Shown here: one piece after another, positions 1 to 9,740 of the stretch | How positions within the stretch are numbered: position 1 is the stretch's first letter | How the letters are laid out: every line of letters begins with the position of its first letter | DNA from: Ceratopteris richardii | Lineage: Eukaryota > Streptophyta > Polypodiopsida > Polypodiales > Pteridaceae | DNA length: 64,000 nt | NCBI GenBank assembly: GCA_020310875.1 | Contig: CM035444.1 | Location: forward strand, 19,818,223 to 19,882,222 | Reading direction: 5' to 3' | The notes under the pieces: generated by a model | Seen by the model: the letters and a program-made list of their open reading frames with translations, nothing else | Databases searched by the model: none | Told to the model about the DNA's origin: nothing | Position numbers and translations under genes: made by a program

Positions 1-240
1 TGCAGATCAAGGGTCAATTTGCAAACCCTAACTTCAGAAAATTAGTATGAAAGGAACTCTTCATGAGAGAAAAGCATTATTTAAAAGCAAAATACAATAT
101 ATGATATATTATGTCCAAACAATATAAAAAAATAATTGAAAAAAAAAAAAAAACTAAAATTAGGGGTTTTGTAAAATCCAGAATTACGATTTCCAAAATT
201 TATGGACCGCTAGTTTTTGAGATTTTTGCACTTGTAAAAG

Positions 241-763
241 CATGTATTAGCTAATCTATATAAAGGAAAGTGCTTGGGTTCATAATCTACCACTTTTTGC
301 TATCACTTTTTGGAGTTGATACTTTTATCTATCACTTTTTGGAGCCGATATTTTAATCTATCACTTTTTGGAGCTAATATTTTAATCTATCACTTTTTGG
401 AGTTGATACTTTAATCCATCACGTTTTGGAGAAGATACTTGGAACATATGGAGAAGGAGGTCCCTTCACCTTGAGAAGGTGGAGATTTGCTCTTCATCAT
501 CTTCAAGTTACGCAACAACTTACTTGGAGCTTGTCTATTTGAAGGAGCTCATCTTCAACTATGGAGATTGTGAAGTTATGGGCAGCTTGTATCTCATGCA
601 TATTCTTATGCTATGTTGTAACTTCATGTACTTCATCATGGAATGTAATGAAAATATTTGTAGCTTGGCTCCTTATCTCTCTCTCATATTTTGTCTATTC
701 TCCACATCATCTCTATTTTCTTTGTCTTAAAAATTAATTAAACCAACAAATGGTATCAAAGCA
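241..763 (+). mobile_element. LTR-retrotransposon remnant: LTR 3' part plus Met-type primer site
   Basis: A TATA-like TATATAAA lies at 257-264. The segment ends in CCAACA at 748, and TGGTATCAAAGC follows at 751, the usual plant primer-binding site for initiator tRNA-Met. That arrangement is an LTR 3' end with its PBS. I could not place the LTR start, and I see no second LTR, gag or pol nearby, so this is a decayed fragment. A copia origin is likely but inferred from the primer site alone. Confidence 0.5.
301..444. repeat. Minisatellite, about 29 bp x 5
   Basis: Five consecutive units begin with TATCACTTTTTGGAG or a close variant (near 301, 330, 359, 387 and 416). Each is followed by a variable GATACTTTAATC-like spacer. 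It lies in the putative LTR just downstream of the TATA box, so it may be transcribed leader sequence. Confidence 0.8.
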
Positions 764-1058
764 CGATAAAATGCTGTACATTGAGAATTGGGCTGCATGT
801 AGAAGAGTTAAATCTTCATCGAAGATGAAGATCAAGCTCAGTTTTATATTCAAAAACAAGAAATAGATTATTAATCTTGTTGCAAATGTTGAATATAAAA
901 CCAACAATTGGTATCAAAGCACGGTAAAATGGTGTACATTGAGAATTGGGCTGCATGTAGAAGAGTTAAATCTTCATGGACGATGAAGATCAAGCTCAGT
1001 TTTATATTCAAAAACAAGAAATAGATTATTAATCTTGTTGCAAATGTTGAATATAAAA
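743..1058. repeat. Tandem duplication, 158 bp x 2, across an LTR/PBS junction
   Basis: Copies 743-900 and 901-1058 differ at only a few positions. Each copy carries the LTR end (CCAACA) and the TGGTATCAAAGC primer site, so the decayed element has two PBS copies in a row. Confidence 0.85.
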
Positions 1059-1148
1059 TTGAAGGGGAGCCAACTCCAAGAGGGGTTACATCAAATTTGG
1101 AAGATTTCATGTGCAATCACATCAACTTTCGACTTTCAAAGTTTACAA

Positions 1149-1277
1149 CTATCTTAGCAGCAATAAATAGTGTATGTGCCCTTTATGTTGGATTTGCAGA
1201 TGATATGATGAGCTATCTTCGCAGCAATAAATAGTATATGTGCCCTTTATGTTGGATTTGCAGATGGTATGATGCAG
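1149..1277. repeat. Tandem duplication, 64 bp x 2
   Basis: CTATCTT(A/C)GCAGCAATAAA begins at 1149 and again at 1213. The two units match apart from a few substitutions. No coding content is apparent. Confidence 0.85.
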
Positions 1278-3388
1278 ATGAACAATTGCGGAGCATTGCT
1301 TCCTTGTGTGCATGTGAAGTGATGGTCAACCTACAAATCAATCTTCTTGTGCTCCTTGGAGTAAGTCACTCAACCATGTATATGGCAGCTTGAATCTACA
1401 ACTTGGTGGTCATGGAGAAAGACTTATCTGGGCATGGAGGAGAATTATCTCTACATTCAAAACCTTACGGTGGACATATTATACCTTCGTGTATTTGTAT
1501 ATGTGTGTGGTTGATAAGTGTAAACGAGAGCATAACTTTGACTTGATAGGCTTGACCAACCTTGATAGTTGAGGGAATATATTTGAGTCTACACTCTATC
1601 TTCATTAGTTAGCATCCTATATTTGTCTCTATCCTTCCAAGTAGTACTTTGTTGACAAGAGTAGGGGATGTATGAATTCTTCTCGTGATGTGTGTTATGG
1701 GAATGCCATTCATGTCTAAGGTCCTTTGTTTGATGGTGGATGTTGGAAAACAATGTTAGATTGCTCAAATTTACAAAAAAAAATCAAGCAATCCTAATTT
1801 TGATACTTAGTCAAAATTTGGTCAAAGATGGACAAAAATTTATATTAGCTCATTGGAAAGTACTCCATAACAACTTTCTAATTATATATAACATAGTACA
1901 CTTCACCATCTTGCATCATAATAACCACCAACAACTAAACCCTAATTCCTTCTTTTTGTGTGCTTTTCACTTAAAGAAAATCAACAGTCCACAGTTTTTC
2001 CTACAAAAGCATATGAAAAGCTTTCTAAAAGCAAGGCAGATAGAATTAAAGCTCCAAAAAAGCTGGCAGACTAATTTTAAAAGCAAAAAAAACGCTGACG
2101 TATAAAACTTGTACAAATTTTTCTTTTTTGAGCTTTTTTCGGCTTTTCATAGGAATTTTTCATCCAAGGTTCAAAACATATAACTATTTACAAGCTTCAT
2201 GCTTTTAAGGTTCAGGGCTAGCATGACTCTTGGAGGTGTATATGCAAATCTGGATGAGTTTTTGGAACCTTCCCTTTGTTCTTCTTCACACTTTCTAGTG
2301 AGCATGCTGATTTTGAAGAGTTGTAGCATCCAATTTTTCTTCATGTGCTACTGTTGTACTGTGTTTACCTATCACATCATTGTGGAAGTTACCATTGCTA
2401 TTGCTCTACATCATAGAAGACCTAATCTCAGAATTAGGATTTGTTGTAATAACTGTTTTGAACAGTTCATTTCCTTCTTTTTACACATTCACTATGATGT
2501 TACTTCTTAGACACTCTCATACTATTTTTGTACCTAGAACCTTTAGACTCAGCCTATATTCAGATTTTTATCATACACACATTGTATATTGACATGTTCC
2601 TGTTGTTGTACAAGGTTTCTATTGCCTATCACTTCAAGAAGAGAAGCCTTGCTGCTGCTTATTTCAGAGGAGAAACCCTAATCTCTATTAGGGTTGCAGA
2701 TTTTCATCATATTCAGGTACATAGGCTGTATTCCCTACATACAGCCTTATTATTCTTATATTTCCGGCACACTCACTCTTCCTTACAACTCTTAGGCACT
2801 CTCTTCTCTGTACCCACAACCCTCTTACATTCAGCTTTATTTTCAGATTTTGTACATTACACACATTGTATTGTTATTCATTCATCAAGTGGACATTTAT
2901 TTAAGAGTAGCTTTCACAGTTTCATTTGTTCATTTCTAATCTCTCGTCTCTTGTCTATTTCTAACAGTCATTTATTTATCTATTTGGTTCAAGGTCTGTA
3001 TGTGCTTAAGGTTCAATTGTTGGAAAAATTCTTGGAATACCTGTGATTTATATTGAACCTACCTCACTTCAAACATACTAGGCATGCGTTAGCATCTGAA
3101 GCGAGTTTGCAATGAAATGCTTCATAATTGAAAAGTATTTGCATGATCTCCAAGATAAGGGTGAACGATGATAGAGCTTGATTGCTAAAAAAGGTACCGA
3201 TAAATTCCAACTTGAAGCATCATCTATATATCTCTCAAGTTGCATGAGGATATAGAGCCTCAGATCTTGTAGGAATCCCCAGCTAGTGCATTTTTCCAGC
3301 AACCTGCAGTTTCTTTTTTTGGCTGTATAGCATAGCCACCTGTAGTATCTCTGAGTCGTGTTCTTTGTTGTTCCCCACTGTGGGCAAG
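1278..3388. other. No recognisable gene
   Basis: AT-rich sequence with short spurious ORFs only. I recognise no protein family, tRNA or repeat array. It directly flanks the gypsy insertion; the last five bases before the element (3389-3393, CCCTG) are its target-site duplication. It could be part of intron 3 of the prefoldin gene seen on the other side of the element, but I found no further prefoldin exon here. Confidence 0.5.
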
Positions 3389-3393
3389 CCCTG

Positions 3394-4042
3394 TGTTGGA
3401 AGCAGCCAGAGGCACAGACGCCACGGAAGCATGTAAAGACGGAGCAGGGAGCCAGTCGGATCAATTTTCCAAACAAATATATTTCTTATTATTTCTTCAA
3501 ACATTCAACAGTGATTGTTATCACTAATTGTAACATATGTATCATAGAAAACCCCATTTTGTAATCCATAGCTCCATTTTGTGCAAGCCGAGGAGTCCTC
3601 GAGCTTGAGGAGCTTAGGTAGAATGCGCGTACCAATTTTCGTTATTTTTAGACATCGTTTACCCTTCCAAATAGCATCTAAGACCTATTTTTTAACTATG
3701 CCGGTCACTAGATGTGAAACCGGTCAAAACTAGTCTAGAAACTATAAAAAGAGCTAGAGAGCTCATTTTTGAGGTTGGTTCATTTTGGTTAGTGTGAGCA
3801 TAGAGCTAGTTTGAGCTTGTAAGAGCATTCTTGAGTAATAGAGCTAATTTCCCACCTTCCATTGTGTCTTGCTTGTCTCTTCATTGTGTGTGTGCATGTG
3901 TGTGTGCATCTTTGTGCTTCTCACCTTCACTCTCACATCATCTCACGTTCACGATCTTCATATCACTCCTACCTCTCCCACGGATTGACATTAAGGAAGT
4001 GACGCTTCTTAACGTGGTATTTACCATTGTGCTAGAGCAACA
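3394..4042 (+). repeat. 5' LTR of the gypsy element
   Basis: 649 bp beginning TGTTGG and ending CAACA. It matches 20089-20737 except for about five substitutions. A TATA box lies at 3743-3750. A short CT-rich and TG-rich tract near 3870-3920 precedes the 3' end. Confidence 0.97.
3743..3750 (+). promoter_or_regulatory. LTR core promoter (TATA box)
   Basis: TATAAAAA lies about 300 bp before the LTR end. It is repeated exactly in the 3' LTR at 20438-20445 and conserved in the related minus-strand LTR at 57541-57900, which supports a functional role in starting the genomic RNA. Confidence 0.75.
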
Positions 4043-4049
4043 CCAAATT

Positions 4050-4067
4050 TGGCGCCGTTGCCGGGGA
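4050..4067 (+). promoter_or_regulatory. Primer-binding site, tRNA-Asp type
   Basis: TGGCGCCGTTGCCGGGGA lies 7 nt after the LTR end. It is complementary to the 3' end of plant tRNA-Asp, the primer used by Athila/Tat-type gypsy elements. It primes minus-strand DNA synthesis. Confidence 0.9.
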
Positions 4068-4426
4068 TCGAGTCTAGGACGAATGTGTGATGGTAAGAGT
4101 ATAGCAAGAAGTGGCGTTGGAAGGTAAAAATTTCAGTTTTCGTTGTTGTTTTTACTTAGTTTTTAGTGTTTTTCACCTTCCCCATACTCCATCTTCATCA
4201 TCGCATCATCATCTCCATTTCCAAAAAAATCAGAAAATTCACCATATCTCTCCCCATTCACCTCATTTCCCCTCATTTGTGCATGCGAGAGAGCGAGAGA
4301 GAGTTTTTGCGCTTGTGTGTGCTTGCATTTTCTTGAGTTTTCTTGTAGGTACAGAGCTTCAGAGCATCAGGAGAGCTTCCAAAAGGTAAAACATGTACTT
4401 TCTGTCAGAAATTTCCGAGTAGGGCG

Positions 4427-5118
4427 GACCATCGCGATGGTCTGCAACTTTCGGATTTTGAGGTAGGCGACCACACCACGAGGTAGGCGATCCTTGCGCA
4501 TTCACGGAACCACAGTTGCATTTGAAAAATTCGTTGTTTGGTGGACCATCGCGATTGGCTCAGACCATCGCGATTGTGTCGCACCATCGCGATAGGCTCA
4601 CGCCATCGCGACGGCTCGGCCGGACCATCGCGACGGTTCGCTTTTTCGGACCATCGCGACGGTTCACTTGAGCCATCGCGACGGTCCACTTGGACCATCG
4701 CGATTGTTCAGCTGACCCCGCACCATCGCGATTGGCTCATGCCATCGCCACGACAGTGCCACGTGTCACGATAGACCATCGCGACGGTTCGTTTTTTTTC
4801 GGACCATCGCGACAGCCCAAAATCGGACCATCGCGATTGGCTCAAGCCATCGCATCGCGGACCATCGCGACGGTTCACTTCGGACCATCGCGATTGTCCA
4901 CCTTTGACCGTTTGACCCGCGCCATCGCAACTGTCCGCCCGATCACGCCATTGCGACGGTTCATTTTTTGGACCATCGCGACGGTTAGACCTCACGCCAT
5001 CGCGATCGTTCACTTCGAGCCATCGCAACGGTTCACCTTTTCGCGCCATCGCGATTGTCCAAATCCCACGCCATCGCGACGGTTCGCTCGGACCATCGCG
5101 ATTGTCCACCCCCATCGC
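4427..5118 (+). repeat. CCATCGCGA leader minisatellite, 26 degenerate copies
   Basis: About 26 copies of a core CCATCGCGA followed by YGG, TTGG or TTGTCC, spaced 20-45 bp apart. The first, at 4429, is the perfect palindrome CCATCGCGATGG. The array lies in the untranslated leader between PBS and gag and is far more CpG-rich than its surroundings. The open frames through it on both strands follow from the repeat lacking stop codons and are not taken as genes. Its role is unknown; RNA structure, packaging or methylation are possible. Confidence 0.9.
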
Positions 5119-5948
5119 AATTTTTGGGCTCCAATTTTGACCAATTTTGAGGGTATTTTTGAAAAATTTTTGGACCATTAGACTCATAGGAGACCCCTTA
5201 GCTCATATTTGAGGGAAAACTGGATTGTCAATTTTTACCCCCCAGGGCCTGAATGCTCATAACTTTTTCATCCGAAGTCCGTTTTTTGAGCTTAACAGCT
5301 CGTTAGAAAGCTCGTGACGAGTACTACGTGACCTCAACTGTTTTTTTCATAAAGAATACATCTATTTTTGGATAAGCTAATTTGAGGTTCACCTAGTTTG
5401 GGACTAGAAAGCCAGGGGGCACACATTGAAAATTTGGGCAAAAAGGGAAGGGATTTAAAAGATGTATATGCTCAAGTGTTTAATCATCTTGTGAATTGTT
5501 CTAACATTGGAATTTTCCAGGTCTAGCAAGGGCAAGCAAGCAAGGCAGTGAAGACAGCAGAGCTTGGGAAGCACGGCTTCTTGGGCAACAGGGCATCAGA
5601 GCAACCAGAAAAGCCGACTCGAGGTTGGAAGATTACTCAACCCCCTCAGTCAATTCTTAGCTTAAGCTAAACGGTAGTTGTGGATTAACAACGATAGGAA
5701 CGCCTCAAATTCAAGATACCTAATTCTTTCAAGTTTAAGACTTAAAGTAAAGGTGTGTGTGACACGAAAACCTGAAGAAAAGAACATAAGTCTGACGGAA
5801 CGAGAACTCAAAACTATAACGGAAAGTCGAATTCTTGACGCATATATTAAGACAAGAATCCAAAGAAAAATTAAAAAGAATCAAGAATTAATCACAAAGG
5901 ACCATTGACGATCTAAGGGTGTAATTGAGCGTGCAAGGAAGGAAATTA
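5119..5948 (+). other. Gypsy leader between minisatellite and gag
   Basis: Untranslated leader. The lysine-rich open frame at about 5678-5908 has no ATG start, so I do not call it. The sequence is purine-rich before gag. An in-frame TAA at 5922-5924 sets the upstream limit of the gag frame. Confidence 0.6.
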
Positions 5949-8900
5949 ATGAACCTTAGATCAGGGAGACACATAGGTAAGTCAGACCGACGAAGCCTTA
6001 GATCATCAGAGGCTAGTGTAAGAACCACTGCTCGATCTTGGGCTCAGCAATTGAATAGTAGTTATCCCTACGAGTTGAGCTCAGAATCAAGCGAATCAGA
6101 AATGGCATTTAGCGCAGACAGACCAGAAGGAGGGTCTCATGTAGCATACCTAGAAAAACCAGAAGGACCCTATAGAACGCAATTAGAGTTTCTCCGAACC
6201 AACCGACTAGGTGCTCGCATCTATGAGGATGGTTTGCAAAGGCAAGTGGTGCAACTGCACAACCCTGATCAACCCATTGGATTGGAAAGACCAGTGGTGA
6301 AATTTGAGAGAGACGCTTACATAGACAAAGAAGGAACCATGTACGTCCTAAGTACGCAGCCAAACGATACTAATGAGTTTGGCACAATTCAATTAGAGAC
6401 GGAAACGAAATTTCCAGGAAAAGAACAGATAGAAGAACCTAGAACACCTAGAGGGAAATCCGTATTAACAAGAGTACTCATCCCAGAATGGATCCCTCAA
6501 GATAACAGGAGCACCGAGTTGTTCGTAAATAAAGAGACAGAGGAAGCCTTTTGGAGGTACAGAAAGGAACACCCTGGTGAGATAGGCATCATTACAATTT
6601 ATGAATTCAAGGACCCAGATACACCTGGAAAGGTTGTATACCTGGATGAGACTTCAGAAAGAGTCTTTGTGGTGCCTGAACGCGCTAAAAACACATACAC
6701 ATGGAGAGGTGAATTGATATTCCCTCCATCCAGAACGAACATAAATACAAGTCAACAAGAGGCAGGAACCTCCTCAGCCCATGGACATCAAAGAGAAGGA
6801 AATAAAGAGAGACCGGAAGTAAGCTTTAATCACCCCATAGGGAGAGATAGAACAACCACGGACACTAATAGAGCGGATAGACAAAGAGATCATGGAATAC
6901 TAGGTGGTAGAGATGATTTTCCTCTACCTAGGCCACGTGAACACGCAAGAGTATTGAGACCCACTCAATTAGTGAAATCCATGAAAAATTATTTTGATGG
7001 GACAGGAGATCCCTATGACCACGTTGCAGAATTCAAGCAAGTACTAAGAGCAGAACAAGTTGAAGACATGTTCACGCAGTACAACGCATTTGGATTAACG
7101 TTAAAGAATACCGCTTTAACTTGGTTCCAACCACTGCAACAAAGGCAATTTAGAGACATCCATCCCTTTTTAGAGTCATTCATCACTGAATTCTCTAAAA
7201 GTGGGATTAGACATGACACGTCTTCGTTGATTCATAGCTTTAAACAAACCCCTCAGGAAACAGTTAGACTGGCAGGACGTAGGTTCAGACAATATGTGGA
7301 ACGATGTCCAATGCAAGAGCTACCCTCACAAGCTAAACAAGTATCACTGTTCCTAGATGGCTTGTTGAGCGCTAAACTACGCTCCTATGTGTACCTAAAA
7401 GAACCCAGAACGCTAGAGGAGTATGTAAGAATATGTATAGACATTGAGGATAACCTAGGAGAGGAATTAGAGCTCTCAAAGGTCTATAAGGACTCAGATT
7501 GTTCTTCTCTAGCATCCACAAAATTGTCTAATTCGATAGAGGACCTAGCCGAAAAAGTGGCCCAAAAACTAGGAGTTTCTAGTAAACAGGTGCCCAAGCT
7601 ACCAACGAATGTACGTTGTTACACTTGTGGTGGAAATCATTTGGCAAACGTGTGTCCCAATGCACCACAACCACAAGCCAACCCTAGTGGCCAATATTGC
7701 ACAATTGAGAGAAGATACACGAATCATACGGCTCAGGACTGCCCATACAACAAACAAACCGTGAGACAGAACTACCCGCAAACATACCAGCAGCCAGGTA
7801 GGTATCAAGGCCAATACAATGCTCAGCCTTATTACTATAGGCCTCCCCAGAACTACCCTTACCAGGCTCAACAGAGACTTCAACCTGTCTTAGCTCAGCA
7901 GCCACCCCCACCAGCGAATGTCATCTCGGTCAAATACGCTGCTGCAGAAGAGAACCTAAGTAGGGCCTTAGTGCCTTCTTCACCCCTGATCACCGAAAGT
8001 GACCCGAACTCAAACAGTTTTGACTCTACTCATGTAACTAGTCCACCCGCTTATTACACGGAGTCACCAGAACATGTGGAGACATATCATTATGATAGTC
8101 CACCAATGGAAACTAGTTGGGAGCCAGATTATGCTAATGTGATGTACGCAAACCCAAACCCACGGCCCCAATTGAGACAACAGAGACCACAGGGCCCTAG
8201 AGGACCATGCTTTAGGTGCCAAGGAGATCACTTCGTAAAGGATTGTCCACATCCCCCAATAGCAAGGCAATCACAGTACTATAGCATACAAGGCTTTTGT
8301 GTCGATTGTGGCAAAGAGCACATAATCAAAGATTGTCCTAAGAACCCAGTTAACGCTTCGAATGTGACACCGATCAACGTGATAGGTATTGTAAACACCG
8401 CAGATGGATCCAACCCTACATACGTGCCTATCCAAGCGATAACCAGAGCCCAGGCGCTCTTACAAAACCAACAGCTTAATCAAGAGAAAGTAGCAAGAAC
8501 TAGTGAAGTTGCAGAATCTAGCAGTAAAAAGACAAAATCTTGGAAAGATTCCAGAGAAAGAATAAAGAGAAAGTGGAGTAAAAAGATAACGGAGTTGGAA
8601 GGAAGTTTAAGGGAATCTAGAGCCAAAATACAAGAATTGGCTTCACAAGAATTAAATCAAGAAAACCCAGCTCAAAAATCAGGATCAGTCTTAGCGGAAC
8701 CCATACCGGAAGATCTAGACATGATGTTTCGTGCATATCAAGCTAGAATAAAAGAGGGACCTCAAGTAACGGAAATGAGTAAAAACTACCCTCGAGCTGA
8801 TCTAGAAATTGAGAGAACTAAACTGTGCATGAAGATGGTAGAACTAGCACAAGCTTTGTTCGAAGCCTCTAGATATCTTAATTGGAATAACATGGCAAAA

Positions 8901-9740
8901 CCGGAATTACACTTTCAAGGACTAATGGAGAGGCTAGAACACTTGATAGAAAGCAAAGAGAAAAAGGATCAGCATAGGAACCCTATTGTCCCAGAGACAC
9001 AGGAAAGGAATGCACCATCCCTGTCTCAAGTACCTAATACAGAAAGTCAAGACAATTTGTCTTCCATACATAGGTACTCACATGAATTTTTGAGGGAAAT
9101 CCAAGAAGAGAAATGGAGAAAAGAACAAGGAACTCATCCTCCTATTCGAGAAATAGACGACTTGCAAGAACAATTTCCCCAAGACATCCCCTCTATATAC
9201 GATGAGGTAGAGGTGGAACAACTGAGTGAACCCACAAGATTTGAATCTAATTCTTTACAAGAATTACCTCAGTTCACAGGACCTTGGGAAGCAAAGTCTA
9301 TCAGTATGAGAGCACCCACGATAATAGTGAGGAATGAAGAATCAGTGATCCCTAGAAATACGGAAGTGATCAAGAATACCAAAGTACAATGTAATCTCAC
9401 TCTGGAGGAATTGTTAAAGGTAAAACCAGAGTTGTGGAAGCACGTAGCAAATCAATTCCCTCAGCTAGCTACCACACCCTCTCAGATAGGATCACATAAG
9501 AAGGTACCAGAGATACCCGTGGAAAAGATTGGAGATGTAAGCGAAGGGGAGGAAGGTAACACATATCTTCCAATCACCCATCAGGGCTACACCACGAAAG
9601 CCATCTTAGATTCAGGAGCCGGAGTAGCCATCGCTACTACCGCTTTATGGAAACGTTGGGGTAAGCCAACCCTCAGACCCACCAGGATGAAGCTACAAAT
9701 GGCTGATGGACACATAGAAAAACCATTAGGCTTACTATAA
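5949..9740 (+). CDS. gag-pro: Gag plus N-terminal half of aspartic protease (stops at in-frame UAA)
   Basis: 1263 codons from the first ATG (5949); an in-frame stop lies just upstream. A long charged N-terminal region leads to the capsid-type Gag domain at about 6960-7480 (motifs DGTGDPYDH, LTWFQPL, RFRQYVERCP). Three CCHC zinc knuckles follow at about 7615-7656 (CYTCGGNHLANVC), 8210-8250 (CFRCQGDHFVKDC) and 8295-8340 (CVDCGKEHIIKDC). A fourth, degenerate one (CTIERRYTNHTAQDC) near 7700 has lost a cysteine. A charged, partly coiled-coil-like stretch covers 8520-9000. The retropepsin motif ILDSGA has its aspartate at 9609. A UAA at 9738-9740 cuts the protease before its ILG flap-partner motif, which continues in the same frame. 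Gag packages RNA and the protease processes the polyprotein. The stop could be a readthrough signal or a mutation. Confidence 0.92.
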   Translation: MNLRSGRHIGKSDRRSLRSSEASVRTTARSWAQQLNSSYPYELSSESSESEMAFSADRPEGGSHVAYLEKPEGPYRTQLEFLRTNRLGARIYEDGLQRQVVQLHNPDQPIGLERPVVKFERDAYIDKEGTMYVLSTQPNDTNEFGTIQLETETKFPGKEQIEEPRTPRGKSVLTRVLIPEWIPQDNRSTELFVNKETEEAFWRYRKEHPGEIGIITIYEFKDPDTPGKVVYLDETSERVFVVPERAKNTYTWRGELIFPPSRTNINTSQQEAGTSSAHGHQREGNKERPEVSFNHPIGRDRTTTDTNRADRQRDHGILGGRDDFPLPRPREHARVLRPTQLVKSMKNYFDGTGDPYDHVAEFKQVLRAEQVEDMFTQYNAFGLTLKNTALTWFQPLQQRQFRDIHPFLESFITEFSKSGIRHDTSSLIHSFKQTPQETVRLAGRRFRQYVERCPMQELPSQAKQVSLFLDGLLSAKLRSYVYLKEPRTLEEYVRICIDIEDNLGEELELSKVYKDSDCSSLASTKLSNSIEDLAEKVAQKLGVSSKQVPKLPTNVRCYTCGGNHLANVCPNAPQPQANPSGQYCTIERRYTNHTAQDCPYNKQTVRQNYPQTYQQPGRYQGQYNAQPYYYRPPQNYPYQAQQRLQPVLAQQPPPPANVISVKYAAAEENLSRALVPSSPLITESDPNSNSFDSTHVTSPPAYYTESPEHVETYHYDSPPMETSWEPDYANVMYANPNPRPQLRQQRPQGPRGPCFRCQGDHFVKDCPHPPIARQSQYYSIQGFCVDCGKEHIIKDCPKNPVNASNVTPINVIGIVNTADGSNPTYVPIQAITRAQALLQNQQLNQEKVARTSEVAESSSKKTKSWKDSRERIKRKWSKKITELEGSLRESRAKIQELASQELNQENPAQKSGSVLAEPIPEDLDMMFRAYQARIKEGPQVTEMSKNYPRADLEIERTKLCMKMVELAQALFEASRYLNWNNMAKPELHFQGLMERLEHLIESKEKKDQHRNPIVPETQERNAPSLSQVPNTESQDNLSSIHRYSHEFLREIQEEKWRKEQGTHPPIREIDDLQEQFPQDIPSIYDEVEVEQLSEPTRFESNSLQELPQFTGPWEAKSISMRAPTIIVRNEESVIPRNTEVIKNTKVQCNLTLEELLKVKPELWKHVANQFPQLATTPSQIGSHKKVPEIPVEKIGDVSEGEEGNTYLPITHQGYTTKAILDSGAGVAIATTALWKRWGKPTLRPTRMKLQMADGHIEKPLGLL

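Noticed and set aside
871..1116. 81-codon minus ORF
   Set aside because: Lies in the duplicated LTR/PBS leader; no recognisable motif.
3078..3564. ORFs at the gypsy 5' boundary
   Set aside because: They span the junction of flanking DNA and LTR; not real genes.
4427..5118. CRISPR-like array
   Set aside because: Repeat cores are only about 12 bp, degenerate and irregularly spaced, in a plant retrotransposon leader.
4538..5187. Long open frames on both strands through the leader minisatellite (DHRDGS-type peptides)
   Set aside because: The repeat unit lacks stops in several frames; peptides are pure repeat translations and no start context or domain supports a gene.
5678..5908. 76-codon lysine-rich frame before gag
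   Set aside because: No ATG start, no homology recognised, lies in the untranslated leader.
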